Positions 36,578 through 48,329 of a DNA stretch of 64,000 nucleotides are shown here, in pieces. The stretch's first letter is position 1. Every line of letters starts with the position of its first letter. The stretch covers positions 44,136-108,135 of the forward strand of contig JAKCWW010000499.1 of the NCBI GenBank assembly GCA_026260175.1, read 5' to 3'. Made by a program: the position numbers and the translations under genes. The notes under the pieces were generated by a model. The model searched no databases. It was not told the DNA's origin and saw only the letters and a program-made list of their open reading frames with translations. This stretch comes from Reticulitermes lucifugus. Lineage: Eukaryota; Arthropoda; Insecta; Blattodea; Rhinotermitidae.

Positions 36578-36870
36578 GCCGTGCCATGGCTCAGGCGGTT
36601 AGTCGCCGGCCTCTCACCGCGGAGGACCGGGCTCGATCCCGGATCAGTCCATGTGGGATTTGTGGTAGACAAAGTGGTCCTGCGATAGGCTTTTCCCCGA
36701 GTACTTCGGTTTTCCCCTGTTAATTTCATTCCACCGGTGGTCCATTACTTGGAAAAATGAAAGAAACTGATCATCTTTCATCTCCATCACTGGGTTGCCC
36801 AAGAAGCCTTGAGGCTGCGGTGCGTCCGTAGCATCTGCTGCAGGGCCCTTCACTACCACACACACACAAA
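36578..36870 (+). mobile_element. SINE family A, near full-length copy
   Basis: It starts ggccgtgccatggctcagg with cggttagtcgccggcct, then B-box ggctcgatcccgg. It carries the family body (tgtgggatttgtggtag, gagtacttcggttttccc, attccaccggtggtcc) and the tail ggttgcccaagaagcct and ctgcagggcccttcac, with an (AC)n end. It is antisense to the DIP-like gene and near its Ig1 exon. Confidence 0.88.
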
Positions 36871-37619
36871 AAGAGAGCCGTGTTGTATTATTTTCAGTCA
36901 GGTTCATCTCACTTCTTGTGCCATTCTGCAGCCTGTGCGAGTTCGTAATGGAGATGTAAGTGAAATGTAGTTATAAGAACTGTCACAATTCGGTGTACTA
37001 ACTGTTTTGTATTTAATATTAAATTGAATTTCGGGCCTCGGCGGTTGCAGTATGTCTGCGAGCTTTGCAGCATAAACCTGCTTGGCCGCGTTGCAAACAG
37101 ACAAATATGTCAGGAAAATTTTGTGCGTGAATGGTGAATACAATAGTGACAATCGTCGGGGAAGGGAATTGGAGGCCCACGTATTAAGGAAAAATGACAA
37201 ACGTGAAGCGATTAAAAAATATCCAAAATAGGCAAAATAAATTAGTTAGAAATTTTATGCGTTGCATCGAAACGTTTTTCATATATATTCAAATTGTTAC
37301 AAATAAAAACTAATATGCGCGTATGGTGCCTAAATTCCACCTACGTCTGTGACTATGACTCTTTGGCTGTATAACAGGTTAAAGTTTACAACATATTTGT
37401 TTGACAAAAGTATGGTCTTCTCGTTCTTTTAAAAGTTTATTCGCTTTAATCAGGAGGCCGTGAAGTCAAACTTTTTGCGCTAAAGGTAATGAAATTTATT
37501 CGCGCAAAAATACTTGAATTCATTATTTTCTGGAAAGTTGAAGCAGGTGGCTTTATAGCCGCACCAAATGAATATTTACAAGCACAGGGTCACAGCAACC
37601 AATTGGATATTCTCTAAAC

Positions 37620-37895
37620 CTGTCTTTCCCAACGTTTCATTCGTGGAGGAACCCCTAACGTATTTTTTTAATATCGCGAGGAACCCTTACCTATGTAAAT
37701 GAAAACAAAACAAAGAGGCAGTTGATAGCGCGCGAAGGTCACTCCAACATTGCCAATTGCCGGACAGAAATTTCCGTGATATTACAAGGGATATTTGCAA
37801 TTTTTCTCGTTATATCGGAATTTTTACTTATTTATTCTGCGAGTTCTTGCGGAACCCCTAACGATGCGCTGCGGAAGGCTATTTGGGAAACACTG
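37620..37895. mobile_element. hAT-like MITE, 276 bp
   Basis: The left end ctgtctttcccaacg and right end tttgggaaacactg are imperfect inverted repeats of the CAGTGTTTCCCAA type found in hAT elements. Both subterminal regions carry a ggaacccctaacg word, at 37648-37660 and 37852-37863 (both in the plus direction). The flanks are ctctaaac (37612-37619) and ctcctaac (37896-37903), an 8-bp duplication with two mismatches, the length expected for hAT insertion. There is no transposase. Confidence 0.6.
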
Positions 37896-38156
37896 CTCCT
37901 AACGTTTGTGTTAACTTTGGAGTCACTGCGCCGGCATTAGACTGGGTATTGTCCCAGAATGTTAGGTATTTTGTATTCTAATACTGTATATTTTTTCAGT
38001 GTTCCCTGATCCTTCATTTGTCTGTTTTCGCTGTCTTTACAGATGTCTTTAAGCAGCGTGATCAACGTAAGACAGTGATGGAATTGGAGTATATTTGTGA
38101 CTGTATAGTAAAGGTAAGTCTGCCACACGGATTGTGACGGACTAAAACATATCTTG

Positions 38157-38445
38157 GCCGTGCCATGGCTCAGGCGGTTAGTCGCCGGCCTCCCACCGCG
38201 GAGGCCCTGGTTCGATCCCGGTTCAGTCCATGTGGGATATATTGTGGACAAAGTGGCACTGGGACAGGTTTTCCCCGAGTACTTCGGTTTTTCCGTGTCA
38301 ATTTCATTCCACCGGTGCTCCATTACTTGGAAAAATGAAAAAAACTGATCATCTTTCTCTTCATCTTCATCACAAGGGTTGCACAATAAGCCTGAAGGCT
38401 GCGGTGCATCCGTCGCGTCTGCTGCGGGGCCCTTCTTCACAAAGA
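38157..38445 (+). mobile_element. SINE family A, near full-length copy
   Basis: The head ggccgtgccatggctcagg and cggttagtcgccggcctcc is followed by B-box ggttcgatcccgg, then gacaaagtggcactggg, gagtacttcggtttttcc and attccaccggtgctcc. The tail is ggttgcacaataagcct, and the copy ends at gctgcggggcccttcttc. It is among the best conserved copies. Confidence 0.9.
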
Positions 38446-39974
38446 GAATATCTTGTATATACGTACTTAATCGCAATATATTTTTATCCCCCTCAGACCA
38501 TGAACTCTCATTTTGCGGGTCAGTATGTTACATGCCACATTAAAACATGGACGTGTGTGAATACCTTGAAGCCCTAACGGATGGTCATTTCGTCGGCACT
38601 AGTCCAGATGCTTATTTGAGCTACACGAATACACACCACGCTGCAAGTGAAAGATGAAACCCCACATTGTAGTATGATTTTCATGACTGTCGTGTTTAGA
38701 AACAAAGGCTCATAAAATGACACGTAATGAAAGTATGGCAGTGGTAGACGTAAATGTTATTACGGGCCTATAATAGAACATACTTCTTATTTCCGTGGAC
38801 GTAATAAGACGAGCTGAAATGAATTCAATGCTCTGCGTGATACGTAACGCCATACGATAAATTTACAATATGTATTTTCCTTATTATTGAGGTATTCATT
38901 GCTTAAACATTTGATACAGCTCCTTAGATAGGGAATCGGCCAAACCATAGGATATAAGAAATAGATCTTTTAGATATTTGCATAAAATCACGAATTTCGG
39001 GTAAGTCAGTATAACATTACCTAATTTCCATGTCGATCATCGAAAGCATTGCTCGATATACAGCTGTCACTCTGCCACGTAACTCATATCCTCCCAGTTC
39101 ACACAGTACTTACGCAACAAGACACAAATTTATGCCTAAGGGAACTTCCGTTTTATGCGCTTTCCTTTGCTTCCTTTGTTACTGTATTTTGATATGCGCT
39201 TACTTCTTTTTCCCCAGCAGGAAACTTTCTTTCTTTTTGCCTATAGTATATTTTGGATATATCATTTTACTTATTTTTAATTATTTAACGGCGCTTTCAA
39301 TATCTGAAGTTATACAATAGGCCTGTAGCGACAAATGATGATTACTGAATGGTGGATTGGAAATTGTGAGGAAAGACGCAGTCCTGGCCTAAATTTAGGT
39401 AATATTTTTGCTTTCACGTGAAGGGACTGAGAAAATCATAGAAAATTTCAGTCAGTATAACCACCTTCTGGCCTACATTTTAACCCAGAACTTCTGAAAC
39501 GCCAAGCAGGACTGCAGCTGTATAAACTGTAACATTTGATGTATTATCATAGCCTTGCTAGGTGAGGTTTTGGTCTTATAAATTTCTCCATTCCCTACTT
39601 AGTTCATAATATTTATATGTTCGCCTCATCAATATGTGATTAACTGTGTTCTTTCCTTAGACTAAGGAATCCAGTTTCTAACCCACACTAAAAATAGTAA
39701 ACCACATGTGGACATTTATAGGTACATTTAAAAGATCAAAGGATTGAAATACAAGCTTTTAATATTGTCCAGTTTTGAAGCTACTGAAGCTATCAATTCT
39801 GATAAACTGTAAGGTATTACCCCCAAAGTTCGTTCTCATTTTTATACTGTTTTGTGCCTACAAGGTAGGAGGAAATGCCTTAATACTACTTTCGCTGAAC
39901 TGAAATGAATTCTACTGTCCTTCAGTACATTTCTCAATAAATCTTCTCACTTTGGAACAAGATTATGTTGTTAC

Positions 39975-40343
39975 ATGCGTCTAGTTGAATTGGAATCAGG
40001 GTCTTACAGGGTTGGAGATGTTCAGTTTTGTATCCCTAATGTACGTGACTGCTTGAAAATTTATAAGGGAACTCATGGTATAAAAAGTATACAATCGGAA
40101 GTGATGAATAACGTTAAATGGTTTCAACTTCAATGTCCGTGTTACCTATTTTACTTACAGTCAGCTCACAATTCATTTGCGTTCGCATTATGCACCTCGT
40201 TGAAATGGAGAGATAGAAATGTGGCGCACAGATATTGCTTTAATTTAAAAGGGTCCTCTGTTAGTCCAATATACATAAATAAGCCCCAAAAAAATCTAGA
40301 ATTTACAGAACTGTATTCAGGCCAACTTTGGCTTATTCTGTAG
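39975..40343 (+). other. Unrecognised 122-codon open frame
   Basis: An open frame of 122 codons, beginning MRLVELESGSYRVGD, ends at a stop just where the LINE fragment begins. It contains several Cys and aromatic residues but no domain that I recognise, no signal peptide and no clear splice sites. It may be chance or an unfamiliar part of a transposable element. It is listed because it is among the longest plus-strand frames here. Confidence 0.2.
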
Positions 40344-40690
40344 AGGCAAGGCCTGACACGGCCTACTCAAAGAAAGCTTTGGAAATTGCTGAAATGACAA
40401 CATTAGGGAAAATCACAAGAAGTAGATTGAACGACAAAGTGCGGAATTAACACATCAGACAAGTGTGTAACAGCCCACCCATAAATGAATGGATCCTTGG
40501 AAGGCGGATCGGATGGAATGGAATGACGATATATCCAGAATGGCAAGCACAAGAGTAATAAAAATAGTACGCGATAAAGCATCAAACAGTAAGAGAAACA
40601 TTTGAAGACCGAAGAAAAGATGGCGCCAATACTTGGAAACTGGTTAGGAACAGGCTGAAAGCCTATCTACAAGAAGAAGAAGAAGAAGGA
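40342..40690 (+). mobile_element. LINE endonuclease/RT C-terminal fragment with (GAA)n tail
   Basis: One frame gives ARPDTAYSKKALEIAEMTTL then GKITRSRLNDKVRN, stop. It continues HIRQVCNSPPINEWILGRR, then after a frameshift DDISRMASTRVIKIVRDKAS, stop, RPKKRWRQYLETG. The KxxL(E/R)xAEMxTLRKI, INEWxxxRRxxWxxHxxRM and GRPRKRWxD words are typical of the C-terminal region of insect non-LTR reverse transcriptases. It ends in a (GAA)n run at 40672-40688, the usual 3' microsatellite of such elements. It is 5'-truncated and mutated. Confidence 0.75.
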
Positions 40691-41404
40691 AATCGTGATG
40701 ACCGTTAAAGTAGCCACTGAGGAAACAATGTGGTGTGACAACTCGGTCATATTATAGCCGTTTTATAATTTTCCATGTTTGAACTTCGTATGTGAGTTCA
40801 TACAGACTACAGAGCTTCACTGCGGGTACCACTGCCTTTCTAGTACTGCAGAATATACTTTGTGCGGAAATGAGGCTATTCATGGCCCATCTTTGTAATT
40901 TATTATCGAATTAATATATCGCTTCAGATCAGACTTTAATTATTTATATAGGCTAGACTAGTTGGTGACGAATAGCACGGACTGAAAAGTGTGCGTTATT
41001 TTGCAAGAGTGACGATGATTCAAACAACCATAAATGTTGCTGGCCGTATTGAAACCTATACCCAAGTGTTGTCAAATTTGCCAACGTAACACTGCCTAGA
41101 ATCTCTGCCATCATATGGCTTTTTTGGGAAGCCTTTTGAAAGCAAGAAACTCTGAGAAGGAAACTTTCTCGTAACGGGTTTCTGTGAGTACTGATACAAA
41201 TACTTTTACGTGTCCTAACAAACATATTTTTGTTTAAACCCCCAACTCAAACAATATAAACCTAGTGGCAGTGTATACTTCATAGATGGGGGTAACATTA
41301 GCAGCATTCAGTGGAAATATTGTGTTTCATTTAACGACGCTGTCAGTTGCAAAGATAATATGGCGTCGGTAATAGATGGGTGAATGAGTAACTTTGCTAG
41401 AATT

Positions 41405-41549
41405 ATGCTGATAGGGGAAACTGAAGTACCTGGAGAAAGACCTGTCACAGCACCACGTTTTCGACCACAAGTCCCAAATTGAAAGGCATAGAATTGAACT
41501 CGGGTCTCAATATTCAGAGACCGGTGACTAACCGCCTCAGCCATGTTAC
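41405..41549 (-). mobile_element. SINE family A, diverged copy
   Basis: On the minus strand it has catggctgaggcggttagtc (head), a B-box-like gagttcaattctatgcc, then tgggacttgtggtcg, gacaggtctttctccaggta and cttcagtttcccc. It lacks the 3' tail. Confidence 0.7.
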
Positions 41550-42427
41550 GACCAATAAAAATTATCGAAATCTTAAATATGTTATTTGCTAATTTCCAGC
41601 TCCTTAAAGTTATTTCTTTCGGTAATGACACTAAGGAACTGTAAATATTTCCAAATTTACTTTTCGGTTCTGTTATTTGTAGTTACTGAACTGTGGCAGG
41701 TTGGTATACAAATCAGTTTAGTTCCGCAATGAAAGTGCTTTAAAATAACTTACAGTATATGCCATATAAGTGTATGTTTCTTTCTCGCGTTTCATATTCA
41801 GAACGGTCTGAAAAAAAGGTATGGCCTTTCTACGGTGCTTTGCGTCTTTCTGACAGGAAATATCCAAGAAAATCAGGAGAGATTGTATATGAAACGGACA
41901 TACCAGCTTGTCTTCCGAGCTGATAATTTTAGTTTATGTGGCGAAAACATGAATTGACACAATTTTCAAGCATTGAATTATGGTTGTGTTCTTGATACGT
42001 TCATCAAAAAGTGATAAAACGTGTCGCACTTCAGCTGCATCACATTGCCAGACAGGAGATTCCACTTCACATTTAGAACCACGGGACTCCTCCACTTCCG
42101 CCCACAAACGTCGCATCAATTATTCTTACAGATGTACGTCTGGATACAACACGCTGTTACAACAAACTGTAAAATGTGGGAAACCAGACAACTGCGGCGC
42201 ACAACATTGTTCAACCTATCCACCAAACATTACATGGACTATTTAGGTTTAGAAAAGTGATACCAAGAGAAAAGTACAAACTCTATAACCAACTAACCAA
42301 TATCTACATTATTGTCCCACATTAGTGAATGAACGTAATTGTAATATTTATCTTCTTACGCTTTTGGGGGTCTGTCACTATGTATGTTCTGATGCTGAAA
42401 TTAGCAGTCCGTTAAACGTTCTTGTAT

Positions 42428-42475
42428 TGTCCCACCTGATGATGGCACACGGCAGCCGAAACATGTACTGAATGT
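42428..42475 (+). ncRNA. Hammerhead-ribozyme-like motif, decayed stem I
   Basis: CTGATGA at 42436-42442 is followed by one T, then GGC ACACGGCA GCC as stem II, then GAAAC at 42458-42462 and ATGTA. The core boxes are intact. The first stem I pair is C-C and only two further pairs follow, so stem I is not convincing. It shares GCCGAAACATGTA with the copies near 9.3 and 60.3 kb. It is followed by tggtataacaacacctcgtg, a tract I cannot classify. Confidence 0.35.
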
Positions 42476-42799
42476 GTGTAAGTCTGGTATAACAACACCT
42501 CGTGTTGTAAGGCTGCGCTTTAATGGACGTATAAACATTAAAAAGAAAAACAGATGTTCGGTTAATCTCTATTAACAAATTTGGTCTTTTTTTATAAAGA
42601 GAATGTAGGACAAAAACACGGTAAGCTAACAAATCGTTCGACAATGTGAAAAACTTCCAATGTTTGGGCAAGACACTAAGAAATAAAAACTTTTTTCATA
42701 AGAAATTAAGAGCAGCTTAGATTCGGTAATGCCTGTTGCCGTTTGGTCTAGTATTTCTTGTCTTCCTTTCTGCTATTTATAAACGCGACGTACTGAGGC

Positions 42800-43298
42800 A
42801 TAAAGTACTTTAACATTGTCTTCTGTTTTGTATAGGCGTGAAACGTGTTCTCTCAAATCGGAATAGAATAAGGGCGTTCGAGCACAGGATGGTGAGGAAA
42901 ATGTGTGGACAGAGAGGGGAGAAGTAAATGAAGCTCGAAGAAACGAAATTTCACAGTCCCTGCTCCACGCCAAATATTACAAGGGTTTTCAAATAAAGAA
43001 GGAAGAGATGGACGGGGCATTTATCACACATTCGAAAAAATAGCGTTGTATACAGGGTTTTAGTGGGAAATGTGAAGAAAGAGACAAGTTAGAAACCCCA
43101 GACGAAGATGGGGTCACAATATTATAATAAATATTCAGGGCAGGATAGGAGATTGTGGACCGGTTTTATGTGGTTCAGGAAAGGAACCACTGACGGGCTG
43201 TTGTGAGCTCGGTATTGAAATTCTGAATTCAATAAACAGCGGGTTCCTTGACTAGACGAAATAAATTTTGGTTTCTCGAGGACTCTGCTTCATTGAAT
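42800..43298 (+). mobile_element. LINE endonuclease/RT C-terminal end, longest copy
   Basis: A frame beginning GVKRVLSNRNRIRAFEHRM, VRKMCG, QRGEK continues after a stop with MKLEETKFHSPCSTPNIT, RVFK, stop, RRKRWTGHLSHIRKNSVV, YRVLVGNVKKETS, stop, KPQTKMGSQYYNKYS. Then a frame change gives MWFRKGTTDGLL and, near 43230, the NxxMNLRVP/AGNFLT-type end. These follow the usual order LREEHRLRVFExxxLRKIFG, LHNxELHxLYxSPNIIRxLK, RRLRWAGHVARM, YRVLVGKPEGKRPLGRPRRRWEDNI, then the WIxLAQDRDRWR tail of insect endonuclease/RTs. At least three stops and one frameshift are present. Confidence 0.75.
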
Positions 43299-43299
43299 A

Positions 43300-44680
43300 T
43301 GTTAGTCATTGTATTCTATGCATGTACACGTAGTATTAAACTTTATGTTTTCCCATTGAAACATTCTCATCTCTTTTAAAATAAGCAGTAAATGTCGTTT
43401 GTTTATGATACACAGTTGAAATTATTTTTTTTAAATTTTCATATGTTCAAGGTCGGACTCCTATTGAAACCAACATAGAGTCAGAGTAATAGTTCAGTTA
43501 CAAATTTGTATGGTGTCAGTTTCTGAGATACCCCACATTTCAAACCCAGCATGTTCTGATTTAATACCGTCCACACTTCGCGTACTACCTGATATCCAGG
43601 CTGTTGTAGGTTTACAGTTACGTAGTGACATTTGTTAGCATCGCGAAGTTAACATTCCTCTGTAAATCTAATTTATTAGTTAAAGCACACATGTCTGTCT
43701 TTCGTCGTCTAATCGGCTGTTGATAAACAGTCACTCGATACAGTCTTCTCGCCATTCATGTTCTTCTTTAAAACTCATCAGTTCTCTTTGTTGATGCAGT
43801 TCTCAGTTGATGGCTGAAAATTAAAACCACGCTGTCCAAAATCGTGTCCTTTGTTTTATGTGTATGTAATTCATTAACTTCGTCGAAATGATGGTTCAGG
43901 AATCAGTGAAGTTCACAGCTTTTATATGACGTTTGTTGTGACTGCGATAAATGCTGTGTCACAGCCTTCAATTGAATGATTACATACATGACAGACGCCA
44001 TTCCGTTTGGACTATTTATACATTCGCATTGCAATTCAAGATTGTAATTCCAAAATCAGCTTATTGTTGTAGTGTGAACGGACGCCAGTAGGTTTATTCG
44101 GGCCTGTCGACTACAATCAGCTTATGAGCTTACGAGACAGTGAAATCGTTTTCTGTGTTGTTGGCTTGGTACGGAAAACACTAACAACACGGGGCTGTAC
44201 AGATGTTATCCTGCTTTATCAGAATGGATTCGTGACGTTCGCTAGGCTTCGCCATAAATATTTATGTTTACAGAAAATGAGTTTGTTGTGCGGCTTCCAA
44301 AGTAGAACTTTTAGCACAACGTGTTTGATGTATATGGGATTCTTGCTGACAGCCCACTTTTCAAATTCTGATTTTTCGAAAGTAATGAGAGTTTAATATT
44401 TTATAATATGCATGTAGATTAATATATATACATATTCGCGATCACGTTATCTTTCTCTAAGATAAGCTTTTTCATTGACATTAACTAAGAAACTGTAGTT
44501 ATGATTCCTCCCATCTTATTAATTTTATTAAGTTATAATCTTTCTTGATACAGATACATATAATGTAAGAACACTCCGATGGCTGTTCATGACAAGAATT
44601 ATCAAATTTAAGTTATCTAAATCCGTGGAAGGAAGCCGGGTAGTTTCCTGCATTTTACGGAACCAGTGTTTTAGTACTGC
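43300..44680. other. Stretch without recognised genes
   Basis: AT-rich sequence. I see no recognised coding, RNA or transposon signal. Confidence 0.5.
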
Positions 44681-44681
44681 C

Positions 44682-44940
44682 CGATCCCAGCGGCCGCGAG
44701 GTCTAAGGCGTGGGCTTACGGCCGCTTGCTTGCTGGGATTGCGATTTCTAATCCCGCCGGGAGCATGGATTTCTGTCTCTTGGGAGTGTGATGTGTGTTG
44801 TCAGATACAGGTCTCTGCGACGGGCCGATCACTAGTGCAGAGAAGTCCTACCGAGTATGGTGTGTCTGAGTGTGATGAGGAACCTCATAGGGGAGGCTTT
44901 GGCCTACTAGGGTTGTCGAGCCTTGCCAAAAAAAAGAAGT
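44682..44940 (+). mobile_element. SINE family B copy
   Basis: The head cgatcccagcggccgcgagg and tctaaggcgtgggcttacgg precedes a B-box-like region (tttctaatcccgcc). The body has tttctgtctcttgggagtg, aggtctctgcgacgggccg and agagaagtcctaccgagt. The tail is ggaggctttggcctactagg and gttgtcgagccttgcc plus an A-rich end. Confidence 0.85.
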
Positions 44941-44999
44941 GTTTTAGTATTATCTGCAAAGGAGTCGCTACTGGTTTCTAATTAGCCACATCAGAACAC

Positions 45000-47580
45000 A
45001 CAACACCTTATTTCTTTAAGATATGTTTCCATATAATGCCCCCTTTTACACGTTAGCCTGCCAAATGGCAGCTTACCTTTAGATTTTCCGATATAATTTC
45101 ATGTACAGGTACTATTTATGTCGTCAATCTGATTAGGTTTTGTTCGTTCGCCATAACAATGCATATAAATTTAATATTTGTCGCTACCAAGGTTTAGCTT
45201 ATTCTTGGACTCCTTTACCCGTTTTCCCGAAACGCCGGCAACCAACTACCAACCTACGCCACCCAACATCCCAGAGGAGCGAAGATACGAAGGTCGAGTT
45301 GTTAAAAAAAATGTTTGTTATTCACTACTTGTATATCATATATATTGTAATACACACTTTTGAGCTCTTAATACAAGTGGGCTGTAAATCACACACGGTG
45401 CAAATTAATGTTATTTCATGGTTTAAAGTAATAATAATTTAAATTGTGCAAGGATAACGGATATAAAAATAAAGTAAAATACGTACTTAAAATTATATGC
45501 AAATGAGAAAGTTGAGTCGTTAAGGTATTGGAGGCTACGGGGAAAAGTAGTGAAACGCATCGTAAAGAAACAATGTGAGAGCGAGGATTGAATGTGTTTC
45601 AGTTTCTCAAGGAATCTCCTCCTCAGAGGTAGTGTGTTTCAAGCTCTATGTACGAGTACAAATCTGGATGTCCATACGCTAGGTCGTGATCGTAGTGTGT
45701 GGTATCCCGTTGTGTTCATTGAATATGGAACCGTGGAAGCTTTTGTCGACTGCGTCACAAGAGGCGGTGAATAATTTTAAATATCAAAATCTGTAGTGAT
45801 TTATGAATACCTTAAAGACTGTCAGTATTTGCTGAAGATAGCTGGGTCGAGATCTGAACCAGGCAACTCTGATTACACAAATTCAGCTTAACTACTAAGG
45901 AAACTTGATCTATGATGGAATATAAATATATTAACACACCTGCTGTGCCATATCATTTTTATTCAGTCGATCCGGGAATGTTATGCGATGCTTTAAATGG
46001 CTTTTATTTGATAATTTTTCACTTCAAATACTTCAACGTACACGATGTTTATCGTGAGACTTGGTTGTCGACAACCTTTGAGATGGCAGCACGACTACTT
46101 TACGTACGTGAAGGAGTACTTGATCTTAAGGCCACCAGATGTCACTGATTTTCGTTATTCTTTTGTTTTACTTATGGCTTGCAGCGTGTGATACGTGTGT
46201 CGCGATTTCTGTTCCACTCGGTATTTGTGTGGCTTTCTTGTTGCATTTACATTGGTTTTGTATTGCGTGATTGTGAATAAGTACGCATGAATAATATGCG
46301 TTTGTGCATTGACCGGGAACACAACAGTTGTATTGTGTAATGTGGCATAAGAAACGTAGCCCACCGTGAGACAAATGGAGAGTGTTTTAGTACTACGGAA
46401 GTGATCTTAAGAACAATGTAAGTGAAGTATTTGTTTCTAAGTATATGACGATTCTTGAACAAATGCTTGACAATATACCTGACGAAAATAATTACTATAT
46501 TTTCTTGTGGAGATAGAATATTTTTACTAATGTGGTACACAACTACGTCATGTTAAGATACTTTGAATTACACACATCTCTATTGAACCTCAAGTAACTG
46601 GCACTATTTATAAGTTTAGTTCCCTTTTCTTACTCGCGAACTGTACGTATGAACACAGTTAAGATTTTTATTTTGTTTTTAGTTTGTTGGGTTTCGCTCT
46701 TATTCTATAGGGAAGTTTTGGTTGTTGTAACACCTTATTTGGAACGTATTTTATTTTTTACGTCAGCGAACGTTCTTTGACCAGAATTATGGTTTTTAAC
46801 TTGTTATGAAGTTCAAGGGTTTGGTGCGTTCTGTACGACAGTTAAGTAGCCCCTTTAGATTTTGATTGAAATAGCGCCCCATTTTAACTGTAACGTGCCT
46901 TTTCATTCTAGTTAACCGTCTTTGTTGATGGACTGTATTTTTCTAAGTATCTGAAGGAAATCTTACGTGTTATACACTGGAAGTTATTGATTTCCTTTAC
47001 GTTTTTGCTGGAGGCAACTGCCATTGTAAACCTCAGGCTACTTCTTGTGTGGGTATGAACTGTGCTTTTAAATATAATTATTTTAGTAATTTTTGAATGG
47101 CAATTGATAGTTAAGTTCAGGGTTCGGTTCTCGTAATCCTGGGTTATAATCCTGAAGTTAATTTGTTTTATTAGGAGGAACTATACTTATCATCATTACA
47201 GTTTTGTTTGTTTGGAGTTATAAGCTTTTGGTCTGTTATTCACTCAAATGTAGGATTAGCCTTGGGTTATGCAGTAAATATAGAACAGTCGGGAGGGGTG
47301 TGCAATTTGTGTTCTTGAGGTTGTATTAAACGTGTGTAATCAGCGTACGCAGTACATCCGTCTACCTGCTAGGTCTTGTCAGTATGTACGAGTATACACT
47401 AATGGAGTTTACGGTTAGGGAAAATTGTAGCGCCGACATCAAGTTGCCAGCTTCTGTCTGTTGTCAAGATGCATCCTCCTGAGTGAACACTATCAGCTTG
47501 TTTGCTTTCTACGGAGAGTACACAGTATACGTTTTGTTACACAGTGATACGTCAGTGCGGACATTTTACAACCTGTCAAC
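45000..47580. other. Stretch without recognised genes
   Basis: A segment at 45835-45905 read on the minus strand has a tRNA-like look (cttagtagttaagctg, then ggttcagatctcgac) and may be an old SINE head. Otherwise nothing is recognised. Confidence 0.45.
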
Positions 47581-47584
47581 GACG

Positions 47585-47765
47585 ACGACAGTGGTAGCGC
47601 GGTTTAAGGGGTGTACTGCCCGCCCTATGCACCCAGACACTGGGGTCGTGGGTTCGAATTCCACTCATGCCATAGGTATTTGTGTCTTACTACGTGTTCG
47701 TGTAGTCCCCTGTATGTTTAGGCATTACGACGCACTGATTACGCGTCCAAGAAATCCTACCAAAT
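47585..47765 (+). mobile_element. tRNA-derived SINE, diverged family B-like
   Basis: An A-box-like agtggtagcgcggtttaagg is followed by a B-box cgtgggttcgaattccac and then catgccataggtatttgtg, matching the family B layout (GGCATGGxTGxxTGTxTCTTG). A gcgtccaagaaatcctacc block parallels cgtccagagagtcctacc. The rest is too diverged for confident assignment. Confidence 0.6.
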
Positions 47766-48177
47766 GTCTGTAAGATTAACTAACCCTAGCTGGCCACTAA
47801 GAGCCTTAATGCAGATCAGTCACGGCATTCCGTGATCGAGTAAATGAGAAGAAAATTGGAGAGTACTAATTTATTCTTGGTTCATGTAAAAATATTTTCA
47901 ATAGCTCAGATTGTGTAATGACGAATTACATTAATTATTACTATAATTCTTTCATCGTGATTTAAATGTCTGAACTTCAGTAACAATTCTTTACAGCTCG
48001 GTGGTTAATACACGGCCCGCCTCGTTTTACTCTAAAATCTGTGCTGTTTACCTACAGAGTGTATGTGTTCAGTATGATTCTTGCGACAAACAGCCATTGT
48101 TTCTTTATACAGCATTCAGCTACTGGTCTTCCTGATGCAAGCACATTGTGTTCTCTCTGATGTACGAAATTAATCTT

Positions 48178-48197
48178 TATATATATATATATATATA
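48178..48197. repeat. (AT)n microsatellite
   Basis: About ten AT units, directly visible. Confidence 0.9.
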
Positions 48198-48269
48198 ACG
48201 TGAATACTTTTTAGCCTTTAAAGTGTTAAGTCATTTTACTATTCAATTAATACGAGTGGAAGCAGCAAC

Positions 48270-48270
<1 letters not shown>

Positions 48271-48318
<48 letters not shown>
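48271..48318. repeat. (GTA)16 microsatellite
   Basis: Sixteen uninterrupted GTA units, preceded by an imperfect agcagcaac lead. This is the longest perfect simple repeat in the window and probably polymorphic. Confidence 0.95.
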
Positions 48319-48329
48319 ACAGTATCTGA

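Noticed and set aside
38154-38577. Overlapping frames up to 179 codons (minus 37937-38476) and 115 codons (plus).
   Set aside because: They translate the SINE family A copy. The same peptide-like words recur at 16.6, 36.6 and 59.6 kb.
40403-40585. Minus-strand frame with a strong hydrophobic start (MMLYRVLFLLLLCLPFW), resembling a signal-peptide exon for the DIP-like gene.
   Set aside because: It is the exact antisense of the conserved LINE RT segment with INEWILGRR and RMASTRVIKI, so its hydrophobicity is a by-product.
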